DNA from: Sporisorium sorghi
Lineage: Eukaryota; Basidiomycota; Ustilaginomycetes; Ustilaginales; Ustilaginaceae
Direction: 5' to 3'
Length of the DNA: 44,701 nucleotides
Assembly (NCBI GenBank): GCA_023212695.1
Contig: JALCCG010000177.1
Coordinates: forward strand, 1-44,701
The translations under genes and the position numbers were made by a program. The notes beneath the pieces were generated by a model. That model did not search any database, was not told the DNA's origin, and saw nothing but the letters and a program-made list of their open reading frames with translations. This document shows, piece after piece, positions 29,933 to 40,590 of this stretch. The first letter of the stretch is position 1. Each line of letters opens with the position of its first letter.

Positions 29933-31425
29933 ATGTCCGGACAGCGAGCGCGACAGCTGATTACCGCTGCCTATGCGCAGTACGCCAACGATGCCGTAAG
30001 TTTCTTGCTGCTGCGCTCGCTCTGATGATCCTGTGCCCAGCTTTGCTCAAATGACTGATCCCACAGATCTCTATCGCTTTGGCCAACCGATCTTCTTGGC
30101 GGTGTGTCGGTGCTTCCAATTCACATCCTCGTCCTCGATTGTCTCGATCCATGCACGCCGCAACCTCTTCGTTATCTCTGTCAACATCACAACAGAGCGC
30201 AATCCAGCAGCTTCAGGGCGACGCTGCTTTGCCCCTGGTAGACCTCGCCAACAAGCTGGCCGGTCTCACTGGCAAGTCGGCCCAGATCTTTGGCGCAGAC
30301 GACAAGGCCAAGTCGGCCACCACGGAATGGCTGAACAAGCTCGACAAGGCCGACGAGCAGCAGCTCACCTCTGCCGAAGGCCTCAAGACGCTCAACGAGC
30401 AGCTCGACAATGTGACCTATCTCGCTGCCAACGAGCCCACCGTCGCCGACCTTGCGCTCTTTGCGTCCATCTACCCGACCGTCTCAAAGCTGCCTGCCGC
30501 TGAGCAGCACGCCAACCCTTCGGTGGCACGCTACGTCTCGCACCTCTCCAACCTGTCCCCCGTCGCCAAGGCTGCCAATGCCGCCCAGCTCGGATTCACC
30601 TCGTTCGAGCCGACGTACGAGGGCATGCCCACCATCGAGCGTGCCAAGCCCGAGGATTTGAAGAAAGCGAAAAAGGCCAACAAGGAGGCCGCTGCTGCCG
30701 CTGCTGCTGGGAGCCAGAAGAAGGAAGCCTCCGAGCAGCAGCAGCAGGAGCAGCAGCCCAAGAAGGATAAGAAGGAGAAGAAGGAAAAGGCGTCCAAGGA
30801 GGCCAAGGCTGGAGGCGGAGGCGGTGGTGGAGGCAAGAAGGGCGGTGCTGTCGGTGCTGCTGCCGCCGACACCACGGGCCCGCTTCCCTCCCAGGTCGAT
30901 CTGCGCGTAGGCAAGATCGTCTCGATCGAGCGCCACCCAGACGCCGACGCGCTGTACCTCGAAAAAGTCGACTTTGGCGAGCCCGACGGCCCACGAACCA
31001 TCCTCAGCGGTCTGGTCAACTTCGTCCCCATCGAAAAGATGCAGAACCGTCTCGTCATCGGCGTGTGCAACCTCAAGCCGGCATCGATGCGCGGCATCAA
31101 GTCGTACGGCATGCTGCTGTGCGCCACGCACAAGGACGGTAAAGAGGGCGGCGTCGAGCCCGTGTACCCGCCTGCGGGCAGCCAGCCGGGCGACAAGGTG
31201 TGGGTCGAGGGCTTCGAGGGGCGCGAGCCCGAGGCGGTGCTCAACCCGAAGAAGAAGATCTTTGAGACGATCCAGCCGGGCTACACTACGACGGAGAGCA
31301 AGGAGTGCGCCTGGGTGGGCGCGCTGCCGGACGCTGCGGATCCAGAGGCGGATAAGAAGCCGCGTCTGCTCAGGACCGAGCGCGGCGTGTTGACTTCGGA
31401 CTTTGTGGGCGCCTCGCTGTCTTAG
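29933..31425 (+). CDS. ARC1: Arc1/AIMP1-like tRNA-binding aminoacylation cofactor
   Basis: Two exons, 29933-29995 and 30067-31425, with a 71-nt intron (GTAAGT/CACAG, phase 0), give 473 aa. Residues 1 to about 185 contain a GST-C-like helical part ([23 protein letters not shown]) used by Arc1 for docking to synthetases. About 190-270 is a Lys/Glu/Gln and Gly-rich basic linker that would bind tRNA. The C-terminal 190 residues are an EMAPII-type OB-fold tRNA-binding domain ([58 protein letters not shown]). In yeast Arc1 partners MetRS and GluRS in the cytoplasm. A Ser-rich segment after the first splice looked like a possible second intron, but no donor/acceptor pair keeps the frame. Alternative name: aaRS-complex p43-like. 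Confidence 0.88.
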
Positions 31426-31581
31426 AAGCGCTACAGTTGCAATGCACTCATTCTCTCTCGAGTTTTCTTTCCGTCACGCTGCTTTCGGCTGTGTCTGGTT
31501 CTGTTTGATATGTGTTTGCATTCTGTGAAATGTCGAGGGCAAGAAAAGGACAAGCGGATTTGAAGGTGACATCTACCGGAT

Positions 31582-32321
31582 CTATGCATCGGACTCGACG
31601 TCCTCCTTCTTTTGCTGTAGAGTGAGGCAACCAAAAACAAAAAGAGTCAGTCAACTGCTCCTTGCACCTTCCACTCACGTTCTTTCCGCGTGACTTACCT
31701 TGAAGAAGCTCTGACGGCGCGCCTCTCGCGCCTCCCTCCAGCCAAGCTGGCCCGGGCCACTGTCAGCACCGTGTTCGCCATGTGCAAAGTCCTTTGGCGA
31801 CGGACGCGCATACGTGCCCTGCAGCGACTTGCCCGCCGCGTCAAACGTACCGATCAGCGCAGCCAGCGATGCACAGCCTCCGAACATCATGGGTACCGAA
31901 CGGGCGGCGGCGCCGAGCACAAAGCCAGCCGCACACCCGCCAATGGCGCCGTTGACCGCGTCGTCCTTCTGGCGGAAGTTGGCCACCGTCGAGTCGGTGT
32001 ACGAAAAGATACCGCCCATCGCAGCTACATGCACAAAGTGTAAAGCGGAAAGAGTCAGCATTGAGAATACCCGATTAGCAGAAGATGCAGTCCGCTGGGG
32101 GTTGGGGGGAAAAGGGACTCACTGAAAAGAGCAATGGTGCTTCCTGTGCGCGTAAAGACACCCAGCGCACCCTTGTTGTGCGTCTGTACACTGTTCTGGA
32201 TCGCACTGACCAGCAGTCCGGCACCAGCGCTGGCAGCTCCGGCAGTCATGCCGTCCGCAAAGGGTGATCGTTCCGAAAACGTCTCGGAGACCACCTGCTC
32301 GTTGGTCTTTTGTGCGGCCAT
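31582..32321 (-). CDS. Complex I subunit, NDUFA11-like (Tim17/22/23 fold)
   Basis: Three exons: 32321-32123, 32024-31699 and 31614-31582 (33 coding nt: QKKEDVESDA and stop), giving 185 aa. Introns are 98 and 84 nt with GTGAGT/TGTAG and GTAAGT/ACAG sites. Four hydrophobic Gly/Ala-rich segments are visible (GMTAGAASAGAGLLVSAI, STIALFTAMGGIF, GAIGGCAAGFVLGAAA, MMFGGCASLAALIG). The block F-x-QKDDAVNGAIGGCAAG parallels the RxKDDxxNxxxGGCAGG block of NDUFA11/B14.7, a membrane-arm accessory subunit of NADH:ubiquinone oxidoreductase. A TIM22-type translocase subunit is the alternative, since the fold is shared. The hydrophilic C-terminus is longer than in animals. It is convergent with ARC1, with 156 bp between stops. 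Confidence 0.78.
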
Positions 32322-32863
32322 CGTGTATCGATATGTGATCTAGTTGGATGCTCCAAGGTGTCGTCGAGGCGGGAAAAGTGGGGCTTGCTGCTGCTGTCGT
32401 CGTCTACTGGTCAAGACGGCGTGAGAGCGTGTTGCTGCTGCTGTAAAGCGTAGGGATGAGAGACTGGTGGTGTAGTGAACGACGACGACGATGATGATCA
32501 AAGTCAAATCTCAAAAGTGACATTTCTATCAAAGCACAGCAGCCTCCGTCGGTCTCTCCGTCCGTCCTTCGCATCCGCTCTCGAGCTTCCAACGCTGTTT
32601 TATCGTCCGAATCAGAAAGAAACTCGATTTAATTTTGGCCGTGTGTGATCGCCTTTTGCTTTGGTATCGAAAAAAAAAAAACTGACGAGGCCCATGCGCG
32701 GCTGTTGACCAGCGAGAAGACCTGCGCTTCGCCTTTTCGAGCTCAGTCCTCCACGTACTCTTCTTTGGCCATTACGTGGCTCTCAATCAGAATCGGCTTC
32801 ATCTTCCTCTTGCCCACCATCAACGGACCGACTCCGCATCACGACACGCATACACACCTCAAG
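32322..32863. promoter_or_regulatory. Divergent promoter, NDUFA11-like and UBX genes
   Basis: 542 bp between opposite start codons. It has a short A tract near 32670. The frame of the UBX gene stays open upstream to 32645 but contains no ATG, so it is leader sequence. Confidence 0.5.
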
Positions 32864-34345
32864 ATGGACGAGAGCATCCAACAGTTCGCCTCGATCACCG
32901 GCGCATCGACCGACCGCGCGCGCTTCTTCCTCGAGGCAGCGGGCGGCGACCTGCAGACCGCCATGTCGAGCTTCTACGAATCCGAGCCCTCGCAATCCGA
33001 CGCAGGTGCGGGTGCGGACTCAACCGCAACTATCAACGCAAGCGCCGCTCCTGCCGTTCCGGACGACTACACGGGCCCACGCACGCTGTCTGGCCAGCCT
33101 GTCGATCCTTCCGCCGTGTCTGGCTTTGGCGCCTCAGCCGCATCGAGCCGCGCTTCCCGTCCGGCAGCGGGCGGTGGCGGAAGCCGTGGTGGCATTGCGA
33201 CGTTCCGCGATCTTCAGGCTTCCAGCAGCAGTGGCGGTAGTGGACCCAGCAGGAGGGCTGGCGATGACGACGATGATGACGACGAGGGAGACGACGACGA
33301 TGAGATGAACTATTTCGCAGGTGGCGAGAGGAGTGCGCTCAGCGTCGAGAACCCCGAGGCACGTCGTCGCAGAGATCAGACAGGGGGAGACTTGGTGCAG
33401 GAGATCCTGAGACGCGCTGCGGAGGAGGGCAAGCGTCATCCGGAGGAGGTGGCTGCTGCGGCGGCCAGGTCGGGCGGCGGCCGAGCTTCGGCCGGTTCCT
33501 CGCTGGCCTTCACCGGTCGTGGCAGGACGATCAACGATGCTGCCGCTGCCGACGCCGAGACTTCGTCGTCCTCGATGCCGGGCGGCTTTGGCAACCGATC
33601 TGGCCCTCCCCGCGCTGGCGGTGCCGATGATGACGAAGACGACGACGACGACGGAGAGGGCGAGGTGGCGATCCGCAATCTCACCTTTTGGCAGGACGGC
33701 TTTTCGATCGAGGACGGCGAACTCATGCGCTACGACGACCCCGCACACGCCCAGACGCTCGCCGCGATCAACTCGGGCCACGCTCCGCTGGATTTGCTCA
33801 ATATCCGGTTTGGCCAGCAGGTTCATGTGCACGTCCACCGCCGCACGGACGAAAAGTACAAGCCGCCGCCCATGAAGGCGTTCGGCGGCTCGGGCAACCG
33901 TCTGGGCTCGCCTGTGACGTCGTCGTTGGCGTCGGGGTCGAGGTCGCAGCCCCCCGCTCCTGCTCCCGCTGCTGCGGCGGCGGGTGCGGGCAGTCAGGAG
34001 TTCCAGGTGGACGCCGACAAGCCCACCACGCAGATCCAGATCCGCCTCGGCGACGGGCAGAGGATGACGGCGCGTCTCAACACGCATCACACGGTGGCCG
34101 ATGTGAGAAGGTACATCAATGCGTAAGCTGCCCACCCGACCGACTGACCGACCGAGGAGATTGTGTTTGCAGTTTACTGACGATGCTTTTGACTGATCGT
34201 GGATGGAAACAGGGCTAATCCGGGCATGTCGACGCGCAACTACACGCTGAATGCGTCGTTCCCGCCAAAGCCGCTGGAGGACGAGTCGCTGACGCTGCAG
34301 CAGGCTGGGCTGCTCAATTCGGTCGTGATTCAGAAGTTCCTGTGA
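32864..34345 (+). CDS. SHP1: UBX/SEP-domain Cdc48 cofactor (p47/Shp1 family)
   Basis: Adaptor that recruits the Cdc48/p97 ATPase to ubiquitinated substrates and membranes. Exons 32864-34122 and 34213-34345 (90-nt intron, GTAAGC/ACAG, split Ala codon) give 463 aa. Domain order is that of p47/Shp1: a UBA-like domain (residues 1-42, QQFASITGASTDRARFFLEA), an acidic Asp-rich disordered region (about 125-145 and 255-266), a SEP domain from about 267 (AIRNLTFWQDGFSIEDGELM through LLNIRFGQQVHVHVHRR), and a C-terminal UBX domain from about 384 (TQIQIRLGDGQRMTARLN, ending LNSVVIQKFL). The last 43 residues come from exon 2 and complete the UBX fold. Its stop is only 91 bp from the stop of the convergent ARMH3-like gene. 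Confidence 0.93.
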
Positions 34346-34436
34346 TTGTTGACGGTACAGTGTGTCAATGTCATTCTTTTTCGACGTCTCATGCACGAGC
34401 CAAGGTTTGCAAAGGGTTGTTTGAGTGTGTGCTACT

Positions 34437-36806
34437 CTAGTAGACGGGCAGGATGCGCAGCACGTCGGCGCACGCATGCCGTACAAACTCGGGCAGGCAC
34501 TGCTCCTGGATGCGGTCGAGCCATTCGAGGTCGTTGTGGTGCATCGCCCCCGCTGTACCTAAGCCTGCGCTGCCGTTGCCGTTGCCGTTTCCGTTGCTTG
34601 TGGGTTTGGCCGAGTGGCTGTCCTCCGTCGCACCGGCGAGGAGGCTCTCGCGATCGATGCTAGCGATGAGCCTGGTAATGGTATTGATATCCGGCGTCTT
34701 GTTCTTCCTCGAACCGGCCCACTCGGCGATCTTGGCCTCGACAGCGACGATGGTGCGCTCAAGGTTCTTCCACCCTGGCACCTGTGCATACAGCTTCGGC
34801 GGCGTCGGCAGCGCCGCTCCCTCTCCCACCTCCCCACCCGCCGGATCGAGCAGCAGCACGCACCTCCTCAACGCCGCTCCACACCGCACGATCTCATACA
34901 CAAACTGATGAATCTCCTCCGTCGACGCTAAGACCCCATCGGATCGCAACAACACCGAATTGAGCGTCGACATCAACGCCCTGATCAGCTCGCCCAGATC
35001 GCGACTCGAGCGCATCTCGCTCCACCGCCCCGCCAAGAACGACGCTAGCGCCAGCACGGCGCTCCAGCAATCCGCCCAGTCGTACTCGAGCTGGATGCGC
35101 TCGTCCGAGCACAGCACCACGACGCGCTGGATGAGTTTCAGGCTGATCAGGTAGGACGCTGTGTCGATGCGCTTGCTCAGGTTGTAGCGCAGAGAGCACG
35201 TGGCTGCGTCCAGGACGGCGGTGACGAGGCGCGTGCGTTTGGTGCGCGGGAGGGAAAGTGCGGGCTCGCGCTGACGGCAGAGACGGATGTTTTGGAGGAT
35301 GCGAGAGGATTGCGCGGTGTCGGCGAGCATGTTGCGGCTGCCTCGAGGGTCGTAGAGGAAGACGAGCAGGCAGAGGAGCGAGATACGCGAGTACGAGGCG
35401 GAGCGCGACGAGACAGAGGCGTGCGTGGCGAGGTACGAGGCGAGCGAGGCGAGGTGGCAGAACGACTCGTCGCGTGCTCTGGTGCGTGCGTCGTTTTGGA
35501 TGGTCTGTGGTGGATCGTTTTGAGCGTCTGGCGGGTCGACGACGTCCAGGATCAACGAGGTGAATGCCTGGTTCGATCTGGACAGGAGGAAGAGCGGTAA
35601 GAGAATGACGCAGCTGGGCGAAGGCAGATGGGTAAAGTCGCCAATGAGTGTGGATGCCGCCGAGGGTCGACGATGCGATGGAGGGGCAGCGGGCGGCGAA
35701 GGGCTTGTGGGCGAAGAAACGAGCTCCGCAAGGCTCGACACCCAGCGCATGCTCGCGATTCCTGCAATGCTGCCTGCCAAAGTGGGAGGCGAGTCGTCGA
35801 CGACCTCTCGATACTGCTGAACGTTGTGATCCATGGCCGCTGATGCTGCAACAAGGATCTTGGCCATGCAGTCCTCGTCGATCCAATCACGGAAGCGGCG
35901 CGCATATGGATTCGAGGTGCTAGCATTGAGCGAGACACCGCCTGCCGCACCTTGACCGATGGTAGCGAGAAGACCGAGAAAGACCGCGCCTTCGTAGGCA
36001 AACCGAGATCCAGCAGGAGTCGAGATGAACGTGGAAGCAGTGACAAAGAGATCGCGACGGAGAAAGTAGGCTGCGAGCGAGGTCTGCGCTACGCACGACA
36101 GCCACAACAGCCCCAGTTGCAAAGCGCGATGCTGGACCTGTGCATCGATCCACTCTCTTGCTTTTGCCTGCGCCAGGTCCTGTTCTCGGTCGTCGTCCGG
36201 ATCACGCGCAGACGACGGAATACGCACTCTCGCCAGATCTCCTCCACGAAGTGTATCATCGATCGAGTCGACCAGCAGCGTGAAAACATCATCAGCTTCA
36301 TCCATGCCGCCAGCAAAGATGGTGATGATGTCAAACGAGTAGTTGGCAAAGCGCTTGTTGAGGATCGGATACGAGAGCGCTACCAGCGTGTCGACTGCAT
36401 TGCGTCTGCGCACCTCGTCCTCGTCGCTCTCGCGCCAGACGCGGATAGCTTCCCTCCATAGCGATCCGATATTGTCGGTGATGTGGGCGCCCTTGCTGTG
36501 CGGGTCGTCGTCTAGGAGCGTTTCGGGGGAGATGGCGTCGAGCTGCTGAGCGACGAAGCGCGTCTCGACGGGGAGGCAGAGCAGGTCGGCAAAGTAGCGC
36601 GATCGAGGACCTGTGTTGGATTTGCCTGTGGATTTGCTGCGCGAGACGGCGGGACGAGTGGAAGCATCGTTGCCAAAGGATGAGGATGATGACGAGGTGG
36701 GGAACGCTGCGTTCTCAAACCAAGGCTGCTTGCCCTCCAGAAGAGCGGTGTACGTTTCGCTGAACTTGGACTTGAGCTGCGGTCGGCTCGATCCGATCGA
36801 GGTCAT
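34437..36806 (-). CDS. ARMH3 (C10orf76)-like armadillo protein
   Basis: Intronless, 789 aa. The N-terminus (KSKFSETYTALLEGKQPWFEN) and the following helical repeats resemble ARMH3, the protein formerly called C10orf76 with the DUF1741 domain, which in animals supports the PI4KB pathway at the Golgi. Recognised blocks are LLCLPVETRFVAQQL, LVALSYPILNKRFANYSFDIITIFAGG and DEADDVFTLLVDSIDDTL; the C-terminal half contains long alpha-helical stretches (LIQRVVVLCSDERIQLEYDWADCWSAVLALASFL, discussed as DUF1741-like). Ser-rich low-complexity insertions occur near residues 37-65 and 375-395. The assignment is from family resemblance and not certain; a generic HEAT/ARM protein is the fallback. Confidence 0.62.
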   Translation of the reverse strand: MTSIGSSRPQLKSKFSETYTALLEGKQPWFENAAFPTSSSSSSFGNDASTRPAVSRSKSTGKSNTGPRSRYFADLLCLPVETRFVAQQLDAISPETLLDDDPHSKGAHITDNIGSLWREAIRVWRESDEDEVRRRNAVDTLVALSYPILNKRFANYSFDIITIFAGGMDEADDVFTLLVDSIDDTLRGGDLARVRIPSSARDPDDDREQDLAQAKAREWIDAQVQHRALQLGLLWLSCVAQTSLAAYFLRRDLFVTASTFISTPAGSRFAYEGAVFLGLLATIGQGAAGGVSLNASTSNPYARRFRDWIDEDCMAKILVAASAAMDHNVQQYREVVDDSPPTLAGSIAGIASMRWVSSLAELVSSPTSPSPPAAPPSHRRPSAASTLIGDFTHLPSPSCVILLPLFLLSRSNQAFTSLILDVVDPPDAQNDPPQTIQNDARTRARDESFCHLASLASYLATHASVSSRSASYSRISLLCLLVFLYDPRGSRNMLADTAQSSRILQNIRLCRQREPALSLPRTKRTRLVTAVLDAATCSLRYNLSKRIDTASYLISLKLIQRVVVLCSDERIQLEYDWADCWSAVLALASFLAGRWSEMRSSRDLGELIRALMSTLNSVLLRSDGVLASTEEIHQFVYEIVRCGAALRRCVLLLDPAGGEVGEGAALPTPPKLYAQVPGWKNLERTIVAVEAKIAEWAGSRKNKTPDINTITRLIASIDRESLLAGATEDSHSAKPTSNGNGNGNGSAGLGTAGAMHHNDLEWLDRIQEQCLPEFVRHACADVLRILPVY

Positions 36807-37671
36807 CTTGGTGGGTCGGTTCTGCCGTCCTGCCGTGATCGTCGTCGCTCAGACCGTGTAGTTGAAGATGGATGGGCCGATGGAAGCAAGAGGCGAGTGA
36901 GCGAGTCAGCGTCGGATGCGAAACCTTCTCGAGAGCAATGTCGGACTAATTGCCGCGCCCAGGCCAGTTTGGGCGAGAGGTGAAAGTGTGCAAAGTTGCT
37001 CAGTGTTCGGCAGCTGTCCTGCGACAAGCGAGCCTTGCTTGACTGCCAAAAGTGTTGGTCTCTCTCTCTCTCTCTCCACTCGAAATTTCAAAGTTGACGC
37101 GTGCCGAACACGCAGTTGGAGAGAGGCAGAGAGCAGTCTTTGCTTTGCGTGGGAGGAAAAGCGCGTCAGGAGCGTCAGAGCAAGCAAGGCAAGGCAGCCA
37201 AGGCAAGGCAGCCAAGGCAAGGCAAGGCAAGGCAACGCACATCTCTTCTGCACGGTTTGTGCTGAGTGGCGCCGAAACTCAAAAGAGCCACAAAAGCGCG
37301 ACTCTAAAACTGACTCTGCGAGAGGAACAAAGCGAATCCTCTCTTTTGGCGTGCGATGCTTCCTTCCCTTTGACAAGACGGGTCGCGCCACATTTCTCAC
37401 ACACACACACACACACACTCTCTCTCTCTCTTTCACTTGCGACCATCATCATCCCCCTTCCAACCTTCTCGACGATAAGCATCCACCCTATAACGCTGCC
37501 GCAATCGCGTCGCTCTCTTTTACAGCCACACTCACTTTCGCTCATTCGCCCTACCATCGACAGGCTCATCACGCTGGTCGTTGCCAGTCATGTGGTCTTA
37601 GAACCATCGATCTTCTCATCTCGCACCACCTTGCACACGCTGCTTGACATCCACTCGTCGTGACTCAAACC
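36807..37671. promoter_or_regulatory. Divergent promoter with simple repeats
   Basis: 865 bp between the ARMH3-like and Byr4-like start codons. It contains a CT run (about 37060-37076), a GGCAA/GGCAGCCAA minisatellite (about 37184-37236) and a CA-then-CT microsatellite (about 37399-37432) in the probable leader of the plus-strand gene. Confidence 0.5.
37184..37236. repeat. GGCAA/GGCAGCCAA minisatellite
   Basis: Two copies of AAGGCAAGGCAGCC followed by four GGCAA units. Confidence 0.85.
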
Positions 37672-40590
37672 ATGTCGCAAGTCGAAGATTGGTCCGATGG
37701 CGACTTTGACTTGGAGCACACCGAGCTGCGTACAGACCATACCTCATTGCAGGATGTGCATCAACTGCATTCCTCGCGTCCAGAGCTGGATGCCGAACCG
37801 AATTGGGACGACGAATTTCCTGAGGACGAGCCGGACGATGCATCTGACGAGCAGACCGACACCATCAAGCTTTCGACCGCTGCTAGCTCGGCTTTGAAGC
37901 TCATGCTCGAAGCTAGCAAGGCTTCTGCTTCTGCTTCTGCTTCTGCTTCTGCTTCTGCTTCAGCTACCGCAGCTCCCAGTGATCTGCTCGATGAACAACT
38001 TCGACCCCCAGCTCTCGACCTCAATCGCATCTCTCAGTACGCTGCTGCCGATCGCATCATCGACGATGCCTATGGACGACGAGACGCACGCGCCTGCTCC
38101 ACCGCCAGTCTCAGCACCTCGGCCAGCACAAGCGGCCGCAGCACCATGGGCCTCTCCACCGACCTCACCGATCCCGACAGCCCTCACAGCAAGAGCAGCG
38201 GCGCTCACCAAGCATCGAGCGTCTCTTCTCGTAGCTCAGGTCATGCTCGGTCCGATCTCGACATCCACTTCTCCGAACCCGACGACGCCCTCGAGATGGA
38301 TTTTGAGCTCGAGCCAGACATGAACAACCTCAGCCTCTGCTCGTCTCTGTCGCGCGCCCGCTCCAACACATCTCTCAGCCAGGTCAGCAGAGACATCTGG
38401 GACGACGATGCCGCCTTCAGCGCTCCAGTCTCCAGCACTACGCACACTTCCTCCTCGTCGCTGCATCCACCAGCCTTTCCCGATCATCCGCCCTCGGTGA
38501 AAAGTCTCTCCGGCGAGAGCGATGCAGACGATGAGCATGAAGACTTGCTCGATGGTCTGGACCTCGAAGGCAGCGTCTTCGAACGTTCGCCGAATACACC
38601 CGCACCGTCCGCTCCCGACGTCAAAGCAAAGCTGGAAGCCATGCTCGACCTCAAGCGCTCGGGTCAAGTGTCCGCCACAGCTGCGGACCGCACTCAAGCT
38701 ACCGACTCGGACACGGCCATCGCGGCAGGCCTCGTGATCGATGACGACTTTGATCTCTCGAGCCGTATCGCATCGCGTGCTCTACCCTCCAAGCCCTATC
38801 GTCCTTCCAACATCAGAGGCTCATCCGCAAGACTTGGCGTCGAGTTCTCAGAGCCGCAAGCCGACGAGCGCCGCCATCCTGCTCGCACGCCCTCCCAGCA
38901 CAGCGAGGTCAGCTCGGTCCAGTCTTCGGACACGCGCTCCGAGATCCGCGCGCCTGGCCGCAACCGTCTCCGATTCAAACGATCAGCAAGTGATCTTGCA
39001 TCGCACGCTTCTGCTGCGGCTGCTTCCAATGCGGGCTCGTCTTCCTCCAATCGACCGCCCAATCGCGGCAGTCAGCTCACACGCAAGCGATCCCTGCCTA
39101 CCATGAGAACTTCTCCACCCACCAATGCTTCCTTCTCAGCCGTGCCTCCTCTTGCCACTGCATCCTCTCTCTCGGTACGCCAGCGTCACAACAGCGGCAA
39201 CAGCGCCGCATCTTCGACTTCGCGTTTCAGGAACAGAGGCGGCGGCTCCAGGCTCACCGACTCGACTGCTGCATCGCGTGCAAGAGCCGCCGAGACAGCT
39301 GCCGATCAGGTGGCTCGGTTGCAGAGGGACGCCAGTGCCCCCGCTCGACCCAGCACTCCGGTCTCTTTCACCCATCGTCCCGCGCATCAGCCGGTATCGC
39401 GCATCTCGGTCAACACACGGACCAAGGCGAGATCGGAACTCGAGCGTCGCGGCTCGTTGGGCGAGAGCCAGCCTGTTGCCCGTCTGCTCAAGCGCTCTGT
39501 CCCTTATGGCAATGGCGCTGAGCTCGATGGCATCGACGATCTGCCTAGCACCACAAGCCCTGTCGCAGCGAGTCCGGTCGCGGCGAGCCCTGTCGTGCAA
39601 TCGGCTCGGCCACAGGTTTCGTCTGACAAGCTCAACAAGAATCGCGCTGCGGCAGCGGCTGCTGCTGGCTGTAATGCTCCCGCACCACCTCGCGAGAACC
39701 AGTCCAAGCGCGGCGGTCGGCGCGGCAAGAGGGGCAAACCCGCTCTGATTCGGTCGCTTGGTGCGGGCGCAGCGGCTGCTTCGCCCGCACACAAGAGCGT
39801 CAAAGGCATGCGATGGAACGCTCAGGCGCTCCGTTGGGAGGGCAATGAGGGTGTGCTTCGCGACTTTGACCAAGTCATTCAGAGCAGCACTCGGCCCGCC
39901 CTCATCTCTCAGATGACGGGCAGCTCGACGAGCTCGGCGCTGACGCATGCCGCTGGCTACTCGTCGCCCTTGTCGCCGGAAAGCAGCTCGCTGATGAACA
40001 ACATTGCCTCTGGCGCTCGCGTGGTGGGCGATATGCTCTTTGATCCTGTCCAGATGCGATGGGTCCACAAGTCCGGCGACGAGGAGGAGGACGTGTTTGC
40101 CGAATTCGACGAGCCCTTGGAGGATGGCGATCACTCGCATGACGCCTCGAGCTTCAAGCTCACCGTCGACGGGGACAGCACGGTCCGCGCTCGCAGGACA
40201 AGGTCTACAGAAGCCTTCAACCGCGCTTCCAATCCATGGTCGCGTCTCAGCGAAAGGCAAGAGGCCGCAGAGGACAACGACGCACACGAGCGCAGCCTGG
40301 ACCGCAAGAACGACCAGGCCATCCGTCGAGCCTTGTCGCGAAACGCCTTTGCACCCAGCGTCGGCATCGACCGCGAGCTGTGGGATGCCTGCGTGCAAGC
40401 CGAGAAACGCCACGCTGCCGAGGTCGCTGGACTCTTGCCTCAAAACACAGCATCGCGATTGCGCAGCCGAACACGGTCCTACAACTCGGACCGCGCCATG
40501 ACGCTGGATGAGATTGATCGTCCGCGCCCGCATCTCTATTACCTGGAAAAGATCGCCAAGAGCATCGTCAAGCCTGAGGGCAGGTCGTGA
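37672..40590 (+). CDS. Byr4/Bfa1-like mitotic exit/septation regulator
   Basis: Intronless, 972 aa. The true ATG is at 37672; the frame is open to a GTG four codons upstream. The N-terminus (SQVEDWSDGDFDLE) and the acidic elements DEFPEDEPDD and DLEGSVFE are typical of fungal Byr4/Bfa1. These proteins form with Cdc16/Bub2 the two-part GAP for the Spg1/Tem1 GTPase at spindle poles. The C-terminal third carries two related W-containing blocks, KGMRWNAQALRWEGNEGVLRDF (about residue 710) and VGDMLFDPVQMRWV, followed by FAEFDEP, as in the GTPase-binding half of the family. The middle is Ser/Arg-rich and probably disordered and phosphorylated. A perfect GCTTCT hexamer run (37921-37961) encodes an Ala-Ser repeat. 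The assignment is by motif resemblance. Confidence 0.68.
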   Translation: MSQVEDWSDGDFDLEHTELRTDHTSLQDVHQLHSSRPELDAEPNWDDEFPEDEPDDASDEQTDTIKLSTAASSALKLMLEASKASASASASASASASATAAPSDLLDEQLRPPALDLNRISQYAAADRIIDDAYGRRDARACSTASLSTSASTSGRSTMGLSTDLTDPDSPHSKSSGAHQASSVSSRSSGHARSDLDIHFSEPDDALEMDFELEPDMNNLSLCSSLSRARSNTSLSQVSRDIWDDDAAFSAPVSSTTHTSSSSLHPPAFPDHPPSVKSLSGESDADDEHEDLLDGLDLEGSVFERSPNTPAPSAPDVKAKLEAMLDLKRSGQVSATAADRTQATDSDTAIAAGLVIDDDFDLSSRIASRALPSKPYRPSNIRGSSARLGVEFSEPQADERRHPARTPSQHSEVSSVQSSDTRSEIRAPGRNRLRFKRSASDLASHASAAAASNAGSSSSNRPPNRGSQLTRKRSLPTMRTSPPTNASFSAVPPLATASSLSVRQRHNSGNSAASSTSRFRNRGGGSRLTDSTAASRARAAETAADQVARLQRDASAPARPSTPVSFTHRPAHQPVSRISVNTRTKARSELERRGSLGESQPVARLLKRSVPYGNGAELDGIDDLPSTTSPVAASPVAASPVVQSARPQVSSDKLNKNRAAAAAAAGCNAPAPPRENQSKRGGRRGKRGKPALIRSLGAGAAAASPAHKSVKGMRWNAQALRWEGNEGVLRDFDQVIQSSTRPALISQMTGSSTSSALTHAAGYSSPLSPESSSLMNNIASGARVVGDMLFDPVQMRWVHKSGDEEEDVFAEFDEPLEDGDHSHDASSFKLTVDGDSTVRARRTRSTEAFNRASNPWSRLSERQEAAEDNDAHERSLDRKNDQAIRRALSRNAFAPSVGIDRELWDACVQAEKRHAAEVAGLLPQNTASRLRSRTRSYNSDRAMTLDEIDRPRPHLYYLEKIAKSIVKPEGRS
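37921..37961 (+). repeat. In-frame GCTTCT hexanucleotide repeat
   Basis: Nearly seven units encode alternating Ala-Ser inside the Byr4-like protein; likely length-polymorphic without frame loss. Confidence 0.9.

Noticed and set aside
30107..30195. Possible second intron in the Arc1-like gene
   Set aside because: A GTGTGT donor and an ACAACAG acceptor bracket an odd Ser-rich stretch, but splicing them breaks the reading frame into the GST-like region.
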